DNA of 64,000 nt from Geoanaerobacter sp964528055 (GTDB taxonomy: Bacteria > Desulfobacterota > Desulfuromonadia > Geobacterales > DSM-12255): the NCBI GenBank assembly GCA_964528055.1, contig CAZGQM010000004.1:1-64000 (forward strand), in the 5' to 3' direction. The notes beneath the pieces were generated by a model. The model ran no database searches and was not told the DNA's origin. It saw only the letters and a list, made by a program, of their open reading frames with translations. The translations under genes were made by a program, and so were the position numbers. This document shows, piece after piece, positions 50,649 through 60,724 of the stretch (positions are counted from its first letter, which is position 1; each line of letters starts with the position of its first letter).

Positions 50649-53600
50649 TCAACTTAAATTCAACCCCTGCTTTACACCATCCAGAATCTTGTTAATTTCC
50701 AGCAGAACTTCTTTTGGTGGGGTATCTTTCCCATCACCTAGAGATATTTGAAGCGTAAATGTTAACGGGATATTCGCTCTGGCTTTAATGGCAAGTAATT
50801 GTGGCATAACGTCACCGAGTTCTTGAATCTCTGAAGGCTCCATGTCAGCCTGAACATGCATGCGATTGCCTGGAGGTACTTTATCACCACCCCCTCCACC
50901 ACCCCCACCTGCAGATGGCATAAGCACAACCGTCTGTGCTGCAGGGAAATCACACGGCCAACTCCCCGCAGCTTTGTCGAGTTCAAGAAAGCGGGCATTA
51001 ACTGATGCAGTAATGACGTCTTTAACTGTTTTCCATGGAAGATTCGCACCATGCTTCTGACTAAGAGCCGTAGAAATTGATAGTGCAGTTGCTTTGCCAT
51101 CACTCCAAGCATCAGGTAGATTCTCCGGCAGAATATCAAACGCTGCTATAGATTGCGGAGGTAAACGGAGAAGTGCATTGGGCGTAAGTACCCCCGTGGG
51201 AATTGCCTCTGCCAGAATACTTGCGGGTCCGTTCAACAACCAGAGATGTCCGTTCTGTACCGATGTCGATATCGCACTTTTTACCGTTTCTGCATTTGCT
51301 TTGGGAATTGCCACAGGCTCTGAATAACCGTCTCGCTGAACTTGAATGACTTTGTCTCCAGAGAAATAATCCAAAACCTGCTGGACAGTGATCTCTTGAT
51401 CTTTCCATAGTTCAGGCAATTTACCGTAAACAATCTGCTGATAAGGAACTTCTGCCAGTTCGGCAGCTTCGGGTAGTACCAATTCAAGTGCAGCATCATT
51501 AATAGCATTTTCGTCCGGGCGGGAACGCCACCATGTGCGAAATGTCCCATCCGGGCGAGTCAGCCGCAGGACGAAAGAACCTTGCTCACAACCTTCCACG
51601 AGCGTATCCATGATTGCTTGCGCTTGTAGCATCTTTGGCAGATGAGGCATCTGGGCAAAAGCGCCGTAAAGATCCTTTACCCTTCTGCTCGTCTCACCTG
51701 CGCGCCACAGATTATATGGACCCTCTGGAAGGATTGCGTCGGCTGAAACGGCTGATTCCTGCACACGTGATCTTGGATCATTTTTAATAATTGTAAAATG
51801 AGGCTCATCTGAAACATTGATCTTGAAAGCTTGCACATCATTCTTATCCGATACCGTCACTACGGTACAGTAGGCTTGCCTGATGGATTCAGGAATTCGC
51901 CCTTTCGACTTGTCGATGTTGATTGTCAGCGTCTGCTTCCGAGCAATATCAATATTCCCATCTTTTTCCTGTTCCTTCAGATCACTGAAAACCTGTTCCC
52001 AACCCAGATAATCCCTGACTCTTGCTGAAGCGACATCGATCCCATCTTTGGTTGGAGCAAGCAAAAGAATCGCATTGCGATAAACCCGCGGCTTTTCTGG
52101 TCCCGTAGTTTCATCAAGAAATTTCTTCGCTTCGTTACTCGGTTTACCTGATTCAGATACCGCACTCGGGGCAAGAATTGCGTAATGGAACTGTCCATCA
52201 TCTTCAATATCACGTGGCCTTGTCGGCAGGGTATGGACGCGCACTCCGGAAGAAGAAGCTCCTGCGGACAATGTTTTCAGCTTGCCAACTTCATCAAGCA
52301 GCCGGGCTTTTACTACATCCCCGGAAATTCTAGTGGCTGCTACTGTATGCATCTGAGTAAGGTTAGGGCGATTTCCGAGACGCCAGCTGCCAGGGAGAAG
52401 ATTATCGCTTACAGCGATTTCTGAATACTGATCTTCGAGCCAATGACTGACCTGCGCCCAGCGGATCAACCCCTTTTCGAGCTCAATCTTGTCGGGGCAT
52501 GAAGCACCTATCATGACCGTGAGGTCACGAGTGTGGGCATGCTGGCCTGTTGGTTGAGAATGAAGGAAAGTACCAACAACTGCCTGTTCAATCTCCCGGT
52601 AGTTTATCCCCACGCAGTCGCGCTGAATATCCTTGGCTCTGCTCAATTCACCTTCGATGATACCCGTCCATGCCTGCTTTTTGCCTTCATGCTCCTCAGT
52701 GTCTGCAACAGTGACCAGTTCGCGTAACGCAGGAGATAAACCCTCGGACCCAGCCGCAGCCAAAAAAACTGCCGGCCCTACGAGAGGGGTCATGTCCCAT
52801 TTCTCAGCCTCTCGCAGTGCAAGTGCAAAGGTGCGCAAAACTCCGCGTGTGCGCTGAAATCGATCAAGCTGGGTCCATTTCGTGTAAAAAACCTCGGTCA
52901 TGTCGGGATGGAAAGGGAAACTCTTCTGGTAACGATCTTCAGCGTCTGCGCCCTGCTTTGCCGTTTGTTCATCAATGGCGCAGATACCCTTCAGTGCAGC
53001 CTGAACATGCTGACGGAATAACTCTCGGTCCTTGGTCGATTCGGTAGTGAAAAAGCGGCGTCTCAGTACCTCAGCCACATCGTCTTTTGATACTGGCTCA
53101 ACAGCTTCCTCACGTTGACGCATGAAGATGTCGTAAAGCTCTCCCTGGAGTTCCCTGCCAAAATGGTCAGTCTTTTTTGGGTCGGATGCCAGCAGCGATG
53201 CAACAATACAGCAACGATCAACCTTGGTTGCAGCCTGCGTAAGGTACTGGAAAAAATTGATCATCCGATCACGCCAGGTTTTGTCCATTGCCACTTTTTC
53301 TCTGACGTACATCAACACTTCATCAATCAGAATCAGGACGCCAAGGTCTTCTTTTAGCGGCAGTTCCAACAGCTCGGTCAAAAGGTTTTCTGCCGGTGCA
53401 CTATCCCTCTCTTCTGCCTTGTCATCAGGGTGAAGGATCTTCAAACCGTCATCGCCCGCAAGCTGATACGCCAGAACGCTCCATGGCTGTTTAAGGAGTC
53501 GAACCGTGCCGGCCGGGGAGCGGATCTCCATTCCCTTTTCAACGTCAAGTTTGTCGAAACAGAGTGCCGCAACACGGGCCTTTGGTGGGGCCTGCCCGAT

Positions 53601-53963
53601 ATCAACAACGAATTCGTCGACTGCCGGAAGCTTTGGCAAACTTGCAGGATCCACTACCAGATGCCGCAATGTGATCAACGTATGTGTCTTGCCGCCACCA
53701 TAAGTCAGCTCAAGTTGTCTGACTGCTTTATCGTTCTTGCCTGCCACTCGGAGAACTACATCTTTAACCAGTTTTCGAAGGTTATACGTTGGGAACGTGA
53801 GGGAGAAAAACTTTTCAGGGTCTTCGTAAATAGGCCGTTTGCCGTTCTGCATTATGACCTCGTAAAGGTCTGCAGCAAACATATGCAGCGGAAGTTCCCC
53901 TGACTTGAGGTCTTCCCGAAGCTTTACTACTTCATGCCAGGGTTTCCAGCTCAGTTTGGCCAT
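50649..53963 (-). CDS. DUF499-family AAA+-like ATPase of a phage-defence-type module
   Basis: A 1104-residue cytoplasmic protein. The P-loop is GGGKTHTLITL (~residue 90) and the Walker B motif is LGVLILIDEV (~residue 208). Start residues WKPWHEVVKLREDLKSGELPLHMFAADLYEV match DUF499 proteins, which are found beside DUF1156 methylases in defence clusters. The C-terminal region includes a Gly run (PSAGGGGGGGGDKVPPGNR) and an IxxELGDVMPQLLAIKARANIPLTF end. The family is thought to power DNA remodelling or assembly in BREX-like systems. The ATG follows GAGGAG. It is the last gene of the island's leftward operon. Confidence 0.85.
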   Translation of the reverse strand: MAKLSWKPWHEVVKLREDLKSGELPLHMFAADLYEVIMQNGKRPIYEDPEKFFSLTFPTYNLRKLVKDVVLRVAGKNDKAVRQLELTYGGGKTHTLITLRHLVVDPASLPKLPAVDEFVVDIGQAPPKARVAALCFDKLDVEKGMEIRSPAGTVRLLKQPWSVLAYQLAGDDGLKILHPDDKAEERDSAPAENLLTELLELPLKEDLGVLILIDEVLMYVREKVAMDKTWRDRMINFFQYLTQAATKVDRCCIVASLLASDPKKTDHFGRELQGELYDIFMRQREEAVEPVSKDDVAEVLRRRFFTTESTKDRELFRQHVQAALKGICAIDEQTAKQGADAEDRYQKSFPFHPDMTEVFYTKWTQLDRFQRTRGVLRTFALALREAEKWDMTPLVGPAVFLAAAGSEGLSPALRELVTVADTEEHEGKKQAWTGIIEGELSRAKDIQRDCVGINYREIEQAVVGTFLHSQPTGQHAHTRDLTVMIGASCPDKIELEKGLIRWAQVSHWLEDQYSEIAVSDNLLPGSWRLGNRPNLTQMHTVAATRISGDVVKARLLDEVGKLKTLSAGASSSGVRVHTLPTRPRDIEDDGQFHYAILAPSAVSESGKPSNEAKKFLDETTGPEKPRVYRNAILLLAPTKDGIDVASARVRDYLGWEQVFSDLKEQEKDGNIDIARKQTLTINIDKSKGRIPESIRQAYCTVVTVSDKNDVQAFKINVSDEPHFTIIKNDPRSRVQESAVSADAILPEGPYNLWRAGETSRRVKDLYGAFAQMPHLPKMLQAQAIMDTLVEGCEQGSFVLRLTRPDGTFRTWWRSRPDENAINDAALELVLPEAAELAEVPYQQIVYGKLPELWKDQEITVQQVLDYFSGDKVIQVQRDGYSEPVAIPKANAETVKSAISTSVQNGHLWLLNGPASILAEAIPTGVLTPNALLRLPPQSIAAFDILPENLPDAWSDGKATALSISTALSQKHGANLPWKTVKDVITASVNARFLELDKAAGSWPCDFPAAQTVVLMPSAGGGGGGGGDKVPPGNRMHVQADMEPSEIQELGDVMPQLLAIKARANIPLTFTLQISLGDGKDTPPKEVLLEINKILDGVKQGLNLS

Positions 53964-54014
53964 TTGAAGCTCCTCACAACCATATATTTCATCATAGATT
54001 TATCTCGTTTCATT

Positions 54015-55184
54015 TTATCGAGATTCCTTAACTGCTTCCGAGAATATTTTTGCAGCCAATCCTGATAAGTTTTTACGCCATGTAGCATCCCATTGAGGGT
54101 CTAATCCGCCAACATCTGCGGGCGTAACAGCACCAGCCCTCGGCAAATCATGTGCGGAGACCTCAGACAATACTCTTTTCATGCTTATCATGTCCATTCC
54201 ATGACCGGCGATGAAACCTTCAACCTTGTTTAGGTTATCGTTGACGTCCAAAATGTATTCTTTATCTGCAATGTGCTTAATCGGAAGTGAACTCGTTGGC
54301 TTTAAATTCACTCTGAAAATGGAGCTATGGAAAACTTCCCACCAAGAAAAATCGCTTCCCGAAAATGAACTTGGCTCGTGCAGAATAAGGGGTTGAGGAG
54401 AAATGATATTCGGATCGACCCAGATGCTCAATGTTGCATCTCGGGCGTTAGCATTTTCTCGATAAATTTCAAATTCTTCGATTATCTTACCGTCATCAGT
54501 AGACAGTGTTGTAGTTGTTCCCATATCTGCCATTCCGATTTCAAGCAGATCAAAAATATCATCAATTATATCCAGATTTGTAAGGTATATGTAGTGATTT
54601 GCCGTTAATTCATGAGTTCCCTGAAGATTCCATTTACTGGATTTTAATTCCAGGGAACCATGTATTAATTTGGCGTTGTCAGCTGTTGTATGATGAAATA
54701 ATTTTATTAGTCCGTTTTTTGCTTCCATTGCAAAAATTGACTGAAATGGGTTTCCCTCACATTCAAGTTTACATTCACATTCAAAATAACCATTTTTACA
54801 GTAAGCCATATCTTTTGTGTTAAATACGATAATAGCTTTGCATATTGGGGTTAACATACAATGAATTGATTGGATGACGTTCCCGTTGTCCTCCACAAAA
54901 TGTAATCCATCAATGGTAATAGGTCGTATTGCCCTGTCAGCTTGTACTAGAAGGATAGGGTAAATAATTTCACTAGCAGGAGTCGTCGGCTTCATAAATT
55001 TTAAAGTGCAATTTATAGTCTGTTTCCCAAACCCCAGAGATTTGAATTGAGCATTAATTGAAACTTGGCCAGATGGGTCGATTTGTAAAATTTCATATTT
55101 GATAAAACTGCGCATCTTTTTTTTGGTATACGCATCATTATGACAATTTTGAATGAACTTGCCGCTACCGCATAGACATTTCAT
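54015..55184 (-). CDS. SEC-C-motif protein of unknown function
   Basis: A 389-residue protein whose only recognised motif is an N-terminal SEC-C-like zinc site (MKCLCGSGKFIQNCH, C-x-C-x8-C-H). The remaining ~370 residues are beta-rich with no membrane helices or enzyme motif that I recognise. Zn-binding SEC-C tails often help protein-protein contact. It lies between the DUF1156 methylase and DUF499 ATPase genes, 20 and 50 bases from each, so it is part of the same operon. Codon use is A+T-rich compared with the core genes. Function unknown. Confidence 0.65.
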   Translation of the reverse strand: MKCLCGSGKFIQNCHNDAYTKKKMRSFIKYEILQIDPSGQVSINAQFKSLGFGKQTINCTLKFMKPTTPASEIIYPILLVQADRAIRPITIDGLHFVEDNGNVIQSIHCMLTPICKAIIVFNTKDMAYCKNGYFECECKLECEGNPFQSIFAMEAKNGLIKLFHHTTADNAKLIHGSLELKSSKWNLQGTHELTANHYIYLTNLDIIDDIFDLLEIGMADMGTTTTLSTDDGKIIEEFEIYRENANARDATLSIWVDPNIISPQPLILHEPSSFSGSDFSWWEVFHSSIFRVNLKPTSSLPIKHIADKEYILDVNDNLNKVEGFIAGHGMDMISMKRVLSEVSAHDLPRAGAVTPADVGGLDPQWDATWRKNLSGLAAKIFSEAVKESR

Positions 55185-55204
55185 TAATAGCGCCTCTGAA
55201 CTTT

Positions 55205-58200
55205 TTATTCTACGTTGAAACCTAGTGCACCCTGCCCCGTATCAGCAATTGCGCCTGCGGCCTGAATATGATTGCTCAGACATTCCATACAGGCTCTTTC
55301 TTCGCTTCCTGCCAGTGAAAGTTCAATAAGGGACTGAAGCAGTCGCTTGAAGAGTTCTTGTCTGCGCAAGCCATTATCATCCAAGTATTCATCAACTTTA
55401 TGAACGTCTCCAGCATTCCAGAGATGCATCAGTCGATGAACCCGATCGATGAGAGGAACTGGCCGCCCACCAGGTGCCTCATATCCCATGCTCTTGTTCT
55501 TTCGCTGGGACCAGTTTTTCAGCTTGATCTTGCTCCCTGATTCTACTTCAGAATCGCCTTCTGCTTCATTTTCGGTATCCGAATCTTCATCGCCATCATT
55601 ACCATAAGAGCCGCCATTGGCATGGGACAAAATATCCCAATTGACTTCCAAACTATGGTCAGTTAACCCGCATGCTGTAGCGTAGAGGATGCATGCTCCA
55701 GCTGGAGCCTCATCGAGCCCAAAGTCGTGACGATGAAGCAGATAGTAGGCTGTGGGAGCATCCATACTTTCTGCCGCTGCCAAATCGGAACCTTTTTCGC
55801 CAGTAAGAACCTGACCGACTATATAGTCCACAACCATTCGACGCACATTATTGAGGAATTCACCAACCTCCATAATTTTCCCGGGCTCGTTGGCTTTCTT
55901 CACAACAGGATGCTTGCTGTAGGCTTCCATTGCCGGGCCGGTAGCGGCCCAGACAAAGTCAGGCCCACGGATTCCTGCATCCCAGTATTCACGCAATCGC
56001 TCAGAAATGTTCTTTCGCATTTCCTCCATAACAATATTGTCCCACCCTGCACGAGCGGTTTCCGGTCGTTTCTTGCAAACGAGCCATACTGAGGAAGCGA
56101 GAGCTGCGGATGCCATCGCGCGCGTCCGGGCTTGTTGTTCAGTCTGGATTGGCCAAGATCCATCCACTACAAATCCGGAACGAATCACAGCGGATGCCAA
56201 AGTTTCCCAAGCATCTGGGTGCTTGTGTGCAAATACAATTACCAATCGGCCATCTTTATTGAGTGCATGGTTACAGGCAAGAAATGCGCGGGCCATTCCG
56301 TCTTCATAATTCTTTTTGCTAGCAGCCTTATCGCCTCCAAATCGTGATGCATCATCGATAAGCTCACCGTTATTTTTTTGGTCGTCCCACTTTGGTGATA
56401 AGGGGTTAACAAATGCCTCATCAAATTCTGGCGAAATTCCCCACAACGCACGACGAAGCCAAATATAGAAAAAATCCATCAAGTCTGAATATGGAATTGC
56501 ATCATAATATGGAGGATCTGTAACGATGATATCCATATTTTCGACTTTTTGAGTAATAGCAGATTCTCGCAAGCACATACTCTGAGGAGAAACAGCTTCA
56601 GCATTAAGCAAGTGCTCTAAGGCATTGGCTACCCACTCGACAGCTTGACCGTAGCCACCAGAGGAGTCAGCATATGGTTGAAGCTCGGCAAAGTCCCATA
56701 CCATTGGTAGAGCGAATCTTGAAAAGGTATTTCTTATTTGATCATATCCAACTGTCCACGAGCAAACGGCACTGCCTCTGTCAGCTAATCGACTCAAACA
56801 TGCACCAAGGTACGCTATGATGGCTTCTCGCCAATCAGAAGGATACGACGAAATGAGTTCGCTGGTAAAAAGCTTTCGCTGAAAGAACACAAAAGTACCT
56901 AGGCTAAATAATTGCCTGTCAGTAAAAAGCTTATTCCATTGATCAAATCCATAAAGAGGGACTCGGAAGCCTAAGGCTTCTTTTCCTGGGAGTGGCTCGA
57001 CTATCGATCCAAATGGAAGCTTCTGAAAGACCGCGTCCATCGCTGATTTAGCATTAGTAGCTACTCTTATTTCTAACTCAGTTGGGAGGCGGTACTCTTT
57101 GCTGTTTAATCCATCTACAACAACAGCAGTAGGCACAACTCCAAGACGTCCTGCTTTACCTTCAAAACGCAAGTCTTCCATAGTCATGATGGTTTGGCAG
57201 CATGGACACTGTGCGCCTGAACGGGTCATTGTTCCCGTAGAGAGTCGCTTATCGTGCTCACGCTTCTGAGCAGCATTACCCCCCTTTGAAGGAACTTCTC
57301 GATGTATCTTAAATTTTACGCCTGATTTTTCACTATTTGCTTCCATCGTTAGCAGTATGCGTTTTTTGTCCTTTTTACAGAACCAAAGTGTTTTCAGGAG
57401 TGGAATTGAAGCCCGACAATTCTTGCAGATTACTGTTCGAGCCCAAAGATAAGCAACAGTCGGCTTTGCAATCCAACGAGGGTTGTATTTATCATTCAGG
57501 TACTCTTCTGTGAATTCTGAATTTAATGCCGTAATATCATCAGTGCCGTCTTCCTTAAGTGGGATGAGATGTATAGACATTCTTTCAAAAGGTTTTTGAA
57601 GTCGATTATCTAATTGCTCAAATTCAGCATAGGCGGGGTAGAATGGAGCCAACTCTCGCCGAGCCTGATTCTGTACCCACTTCCCCCAAGCCCGGACATG
57701 CCAGGCAATATCAGCTTTGGGAATACGCCCGGAATCTGATTTTTCCCATAAATCAGGCTGTGGTTTTTCCAACTGCTTTCTTGTCTGCTTGGTGCGCCCC
57801 ACAAGATGAGGATGAGCTTTGTAGAATTCTTCCATAAAATCTTCATCATCAAGTATGAAGTCCGGCAACGGATGGGTTTTGCCCGCAAGTTTTTGCGGAT
57901 AATCCAGAGTGCATTTCTGAATGAACCAGGCTACTGGATTGATGTCAGCCGCTATGGCTTCGCAGCCAAGGCGCATGGCTTCCAAAGGAATCGCGCCCCC
58001 ACCAGCAAACGGATCAAGCACACGGGGAGGCCGACCTCCGTATGCTTTACGGATCTCCTGACGGAACCATTCAAGTTCCTCAACATTTTCCGTCTCACGC
58101 TTCCAGTGCAGAATGCCACCTTCGGTCTCTTCCTTTTCCCGCTCAACAATTCGTCCATCGGGCATTTTCTTACGCTCGATCTTCTTAACCACCTTGCCGC

Positions 58201-58438
58201 CGATTTTTTCGCACAACTCCTGACGTCCCTCAGGAGTCCCTGGGTCAGGAAGAAGCGTAGCAATCAATGCAGCCCGGCAAGCAGCCAGAGGTCGCCGTGC
58301 CGGCCAGATGTGCAGTGTAGATATGTGGCCGTGCCGGACGTTCTTCTCGTGGACGGAATCCAGAGAAGTTTGCTTTAAGGGGAAAGCTCTTTCTATAAGA
58401 CGGGGCTTGTCTGGCGGCTGTGTCATTACATTCCTCAT
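55205..58438 (-). CDS. DUF1156-family adenine-specific DNA methylase
   Basis: A 1077-residue N6-adenine methylase-like protein. The N-terminus matches DUF1156 (LIERAFPLKQTSLDSVHEKNVRHGHISTLHIWPARRPLAACRA). The SAM-binding motif is VLDPFAGGGAIPLEAMRLGC (~residue 140), the catalytic motif is DPPYYDAIPYSDLMDFFYIW (~residue 640), and zinc-ribbon-like cysteines occur in CKNCRAS and CPCCQT. The family (COG1743) is the methylase of several defence modules, where it marks host DNA. The start ATG overlaps the preceding gene as ATGA; an internal ATG twelve bases later is possible. The acidic/Ser region ~970-1000 may be a linker. Confidence 0.9.
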   Translation of the reverse strand: MRNVMTQPPDKPRLIERAFPLKQTSLDSVHEKNVRHGHISTLHIWPARRPLAACRAALIATLLPDPGTPEGRQELCEKIGGKVVKKIERKKMPDGRIVEREKEETEGGILHWKRETENVEELEWFRQEIRKAYGGRPPRVLDPFAGGGAIPLEAMRLGCEAIAADINPVAWFIQKCTLDYPQKLAGKTHPLPDFILDDEDFMEEFYKAHPHLVGRTKQTRKQLEKPQPDLWEKSDSGRIPKADIAWHVRAWGKWVQNQARRELAPFYPAYAEFEQLDNRLQKPFERMSIHLIPLKEDGTDDITALNSEFTEEYLNDKYNPRWIAKPTVAYLWARTVICKNCRASIPLLKTLWFCKKDKKRILLTMEANSEKSGVKFKIHREVPSKGGNAAQKREHDKRLSTGTMTRSGAQCPCCQTIMTMEDLRFEGKAGRLGVVPTAVVVDGLNSKEYRLPTELEIRVATNAKSAMDAVFQKLPFGSIVEPLPGKEALGFRVPLYGFDQWNKLFTDRQLFSLGTFVFFQRKLFTSELISSYPSDWREAIIAYLGACLSRLADRGSAVCSWTVGYDQIRNTFSRFALPMVWDFAELQPYADSSGGYGQAVEWVANALEHLLNAEAVSPQSMCLRESAITQKVENMDIIVTDPPYYDAIPYSDLMDFFYIWLRRALWGISPEFDEAFVNPLSPKWDDQKNNGELIDDASRFGGDKAASKKNYEDGMARAFLACNHALNKDGRLVIVFAHKHPDAWETLASAVIRSGFVVDGSWPIQTEQQARTRAMASAALASSVWLVCKKRPETARAGWDNIVMEEMRKNISERLREYWDAGIRGPDFVWAATGPAMEAYSKHPVVKKANEPGKIMEVGEFLNNVRRMVVDYIVGQVLTGEKGSDLAAAESMDAPTAYYLLHRHDFGLDEAPAGACILYATACGLTDHSLEVNWDILSHANGGSYGNDGDEDSDTENEAEGDSEVESGSKIKLKNWSQRKNKSMGYEAPGGRPVPLIDRVHRLMHLWNAGDVHKVDEYLDDNGLRRQELFKRLLQSLIELSLAGSEERACMECLSNHIQAAGAIADTGQGALGFNVE

Positions 58439-60198
58439 GCTTTATTATGTGTTTTTAGCTTTTGCAATGAATCAAGTGCGTTGGATATTAGATCAGGAAT
58501 TTCGTTCGGATCGGAGGACATTGCCTCCAATTTTCCTGAAGATGTAAATACATCGGTGTGGAAATTTTTCAATGCGGAGAGAATATCTCTTACGGTGCTT
58601 TGAGGCATTCCTTGGTTTGGTCCTTCGAGAAATAGTCGCGCGTGACCAATTTGATCATAATTTCGCTGCCAAAGAGAGGTATTAATCACTGGCTCGTCAG
58701 AAACCTCAGATTTGCGTATGTTACGTGGAGACATTACATATGCGTTGCGTAATACAAGAGTCTCAGGTTTGTTTTTAAGTATGGTTTCTTCATACCCATT
58801 TGAAATACCAGTTATCGAATGTAAATTTAGTATGGTCTCCTGTTTTAACTCTTCAACAGTTTGTAATGAGTTAAGAGTCATTTTAGCTGCTTCACTGTCA
58901 CTAGAACATGTCAGAATCCTCTTCTGCATTTCGGAAGTAATGTATATTCGGTCTTCAGATTGGATGTAATAATAACTCCCCAAAGTTGAATCAACTGGAA
59001 TGCCATTATGTGACTCTATAAAGACTACAGGTTCAGGATTCTCGTGCTTGTCTCGAATATAATCGTATGACATATACCAAGGAAGGTTATTACAGACTTT
59101 TTTGGAAAAGGATTCGTGAACGTCAATAAAGTTTTGAAAAACTTCCAATACGGTACGGCAGAAAGGCTTTTCGCGGCCAGCACTTTGCTCAATATCAGTT
59201 AATTCTTGTGCTAACGCAGCTAGTACACATCGGTTGGCATTAGACGCACTCTGAATCATTGACTGAAGATTGCCGCCTTGGACTTTTTTGAAATAGTTGT
59301 CTATAAATTCAACGGTATAATCGAATGCTTGTGGACCAGAAGAAGCCGTATTCAGAAACCGTGTAAATCTATTTTCTCTTAACCAGTCGAGCAGACTCAT
59401 CAGCAGATCCGTTGGATATTGAAATCGATTGGGGTCTGGATCTTGAAAGTTGCCGTATAAGCTGGCCTGAAGCAATAATGATTCGATTGCAATTGGCAGC
59501 TGAGTACCAAATGTATCTTGAACTAGTCGTAATGCCCCGAAGTATCTACTTTTGCTCTTGCTATCAATAATAGATTTGCCGAAACTCTCGCCATACTCAA
59601 GTCCAAATTCTTCGCCTATTTCCCGCAACTGAACCATGACCGCAATACTTTCAAGTATCGAGGAAGCCGTCGGAAAAGTAGCCGTACGATCTCGGTTAAG
59701 ACGACCATGGTCGAAAAAAGTTAATTTGTCTTGCATAGTTCCAAATAAGTTATTTATGTGAATTATGCAATTTGAAGGCGGAGCAATGTCGTAGATAGTT
59801 TGAAATAATTCAGCATTTTGGCACCACTCATTTAAAGGCACGACAATACGGTCTCTCCTGAAGAGCACTTCATCGACCAAAACAGCGCAGTAAAACGCGG
59901 CTCGTATGTTCTGACGCGCAAGCATTGAACCGTAAGGAGTTGCAATCAGGTCATGAAAATGTCGTCGCTCGTGAGTGGCAACAGTAAAACAACTTGCAGC
60001 GAAAACAGCATCTTCACGAGATTTGGCTGACCGTACATACTCCTTATGAGCGTCACTCAAAGGAGAATGAAATGTTGACCACATTAGTGGAGTTAGAGTG
60101 GTATAGTCTTGGCGTTGGTACGCTGCATCAACATTCAGCCACATCCCGAATGTCGAGGGATCAAACCTTCCAAATCCTGTAGGCTCAAACATGTCCAT
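58435..60198 (-). CDS. Unknown protein with HExxH metalloprotease-like motif
   Basis: A 587-residue soluble protein that I do not recognise as a family. Residues H76-E77-R78-R79-H80 (ATHERRHFHDLIATPYG) form an HExxH site, and E183 in SSILESIAVMVQL is in a good place for a third zinc ligand. The rest is mostly helical, including DNYFKKVQGGNLQSMIQSASNANRCVLAALAQELTDIE. It overlaps the methylase gene by 4 bases and follows the EACC1-like gene by one base, so it is tightly coupled to both. I infer a zinc protease effector of the defence island, but zinc binding and cleavage are unproven. Confidence 0.6.
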   Translation of the reverse strand: MDMFEPTGFGRFDPSTFGMWLNVDAAYQRQDYTTLTPLMWSTFHSPLSDAHKEYVRSAKSREDAVFAASCFTVATHERRHFHDLIATPYGSMLARQNIRAAFYCAVLVDEVLFRRDRIVVPLNEWCQNAELFQTIYDIAPPSNCIIHINNLFGTMQDKLTFFDHGRLNRDRTATFPTASSILESIAVMVQLREIGEEFGLEYGESFGKSIIDSKSKSRYFGALRLVQDTFGTQLPIAIESLLLQASLYGNFQDPDPNRFQYPTDLLMSLLDWLRENRFTRFLNTASSGPQAFDYTVEFIDNYFKKVQGGNLQSMIQSASNANRCVLAALAQELTDIEQSAGREKPFCRTVLEVFQNFIDVHESFSKKVCNNLPWYMSYDYIRDKHENPEPVVFIESHNGIPVDSTLGSYYYIQSEDRIYITSEMQKRILTCSSDSEAAKMTLNSLQTVEELKQETILNLHSITGISNGYEETILKNKPETLVLRNAYVMSPRNIRKSEVSDEPVINTSLWQRNYDQIGHARLFLEGPNQGMPQSTVRDILSALKNFHTDVFTSSGKLEAMSSDPNEIPDLISNALDSLQKLKTHNKA

Positions 60199-60199
60199 A

Positions 60200-60574
60200 T
60201 TAAGCTCGATTTGGTTTTAATAGATCATCTAGAACAGCACGTACGACACCTGGATCAGTGCCAGCAGACAATTCAGCTTTTTTCTTTCCAACTTGTATAA
60301 TGATAGGAGGGTCTCCATCCTTCTTCTTCTTAATTGTTGCAATTGCCCACTCAATAAGCTTCGGCAGAGCGCTTGATGCGAGGACGCCTAAGACTTTGAA
60401 AAGAAGCTCACTTGTCAATGAAACGTCAAAGTTGAGTGTGGAACCACGAGGAATCTGTGCAACAGGGCCAAGTTGCGCTTCTTGAGCATCAAATGTAGCT
60501 TGGAGGCCTTCGAGGTCTGCCGTATCCACACTAAAGATTTCGAGCATCTGCTTAACTTCTGGTTGCTGGCACAT
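60200..60574 (-). CDS. Small EACC1-like effector-associated protein
   Basis: A 124-residue protein. The N-terminal part is a variable helical segment; a hydrophobic stretch (LTSELLFKVLGVLASSALPKLIEWAIATI) and a basic KKKK patch follow, then PPIIIQVGKKKAELSAGTDPGVVRAVLDDLL. This resembles EACC1 (effector-associated constant component 1), a small partner found beside effectors in bacterial conflict systems. The best start is the ATG at 60574, 8 bases after GGAGG. It ends one base before the HExxH protein gene. The role would be tethering or regulating that effector. This is inference from a weak similarity. Confidence 0.5.
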   Translation of the reverse strand: MCQQPEVKQMLEIFSVDTADLEGLQATFDAQEAQLGPVAQIPRGSTLNFDVSLTSELLFKVLGVLASSALPKLIEWAIATIKKKKDGDPPIIIQVGKKKAELSAGTDPGVVRAVLDDLLKPNRA

Positions 60575-60724
60575 TTCCATTTCCTCCAAAACAGTGTTGA
60601 CTGCTAATAGTAAATATCTTCAGCTACATTTCCTAAATACCATAACCTGTATGTGCCCACTCTTCGCCCCGCTGATCTCACAAGGAGAATGAGTCAAATT
60701 CACTTGATCTTAGAATAATAGGCA

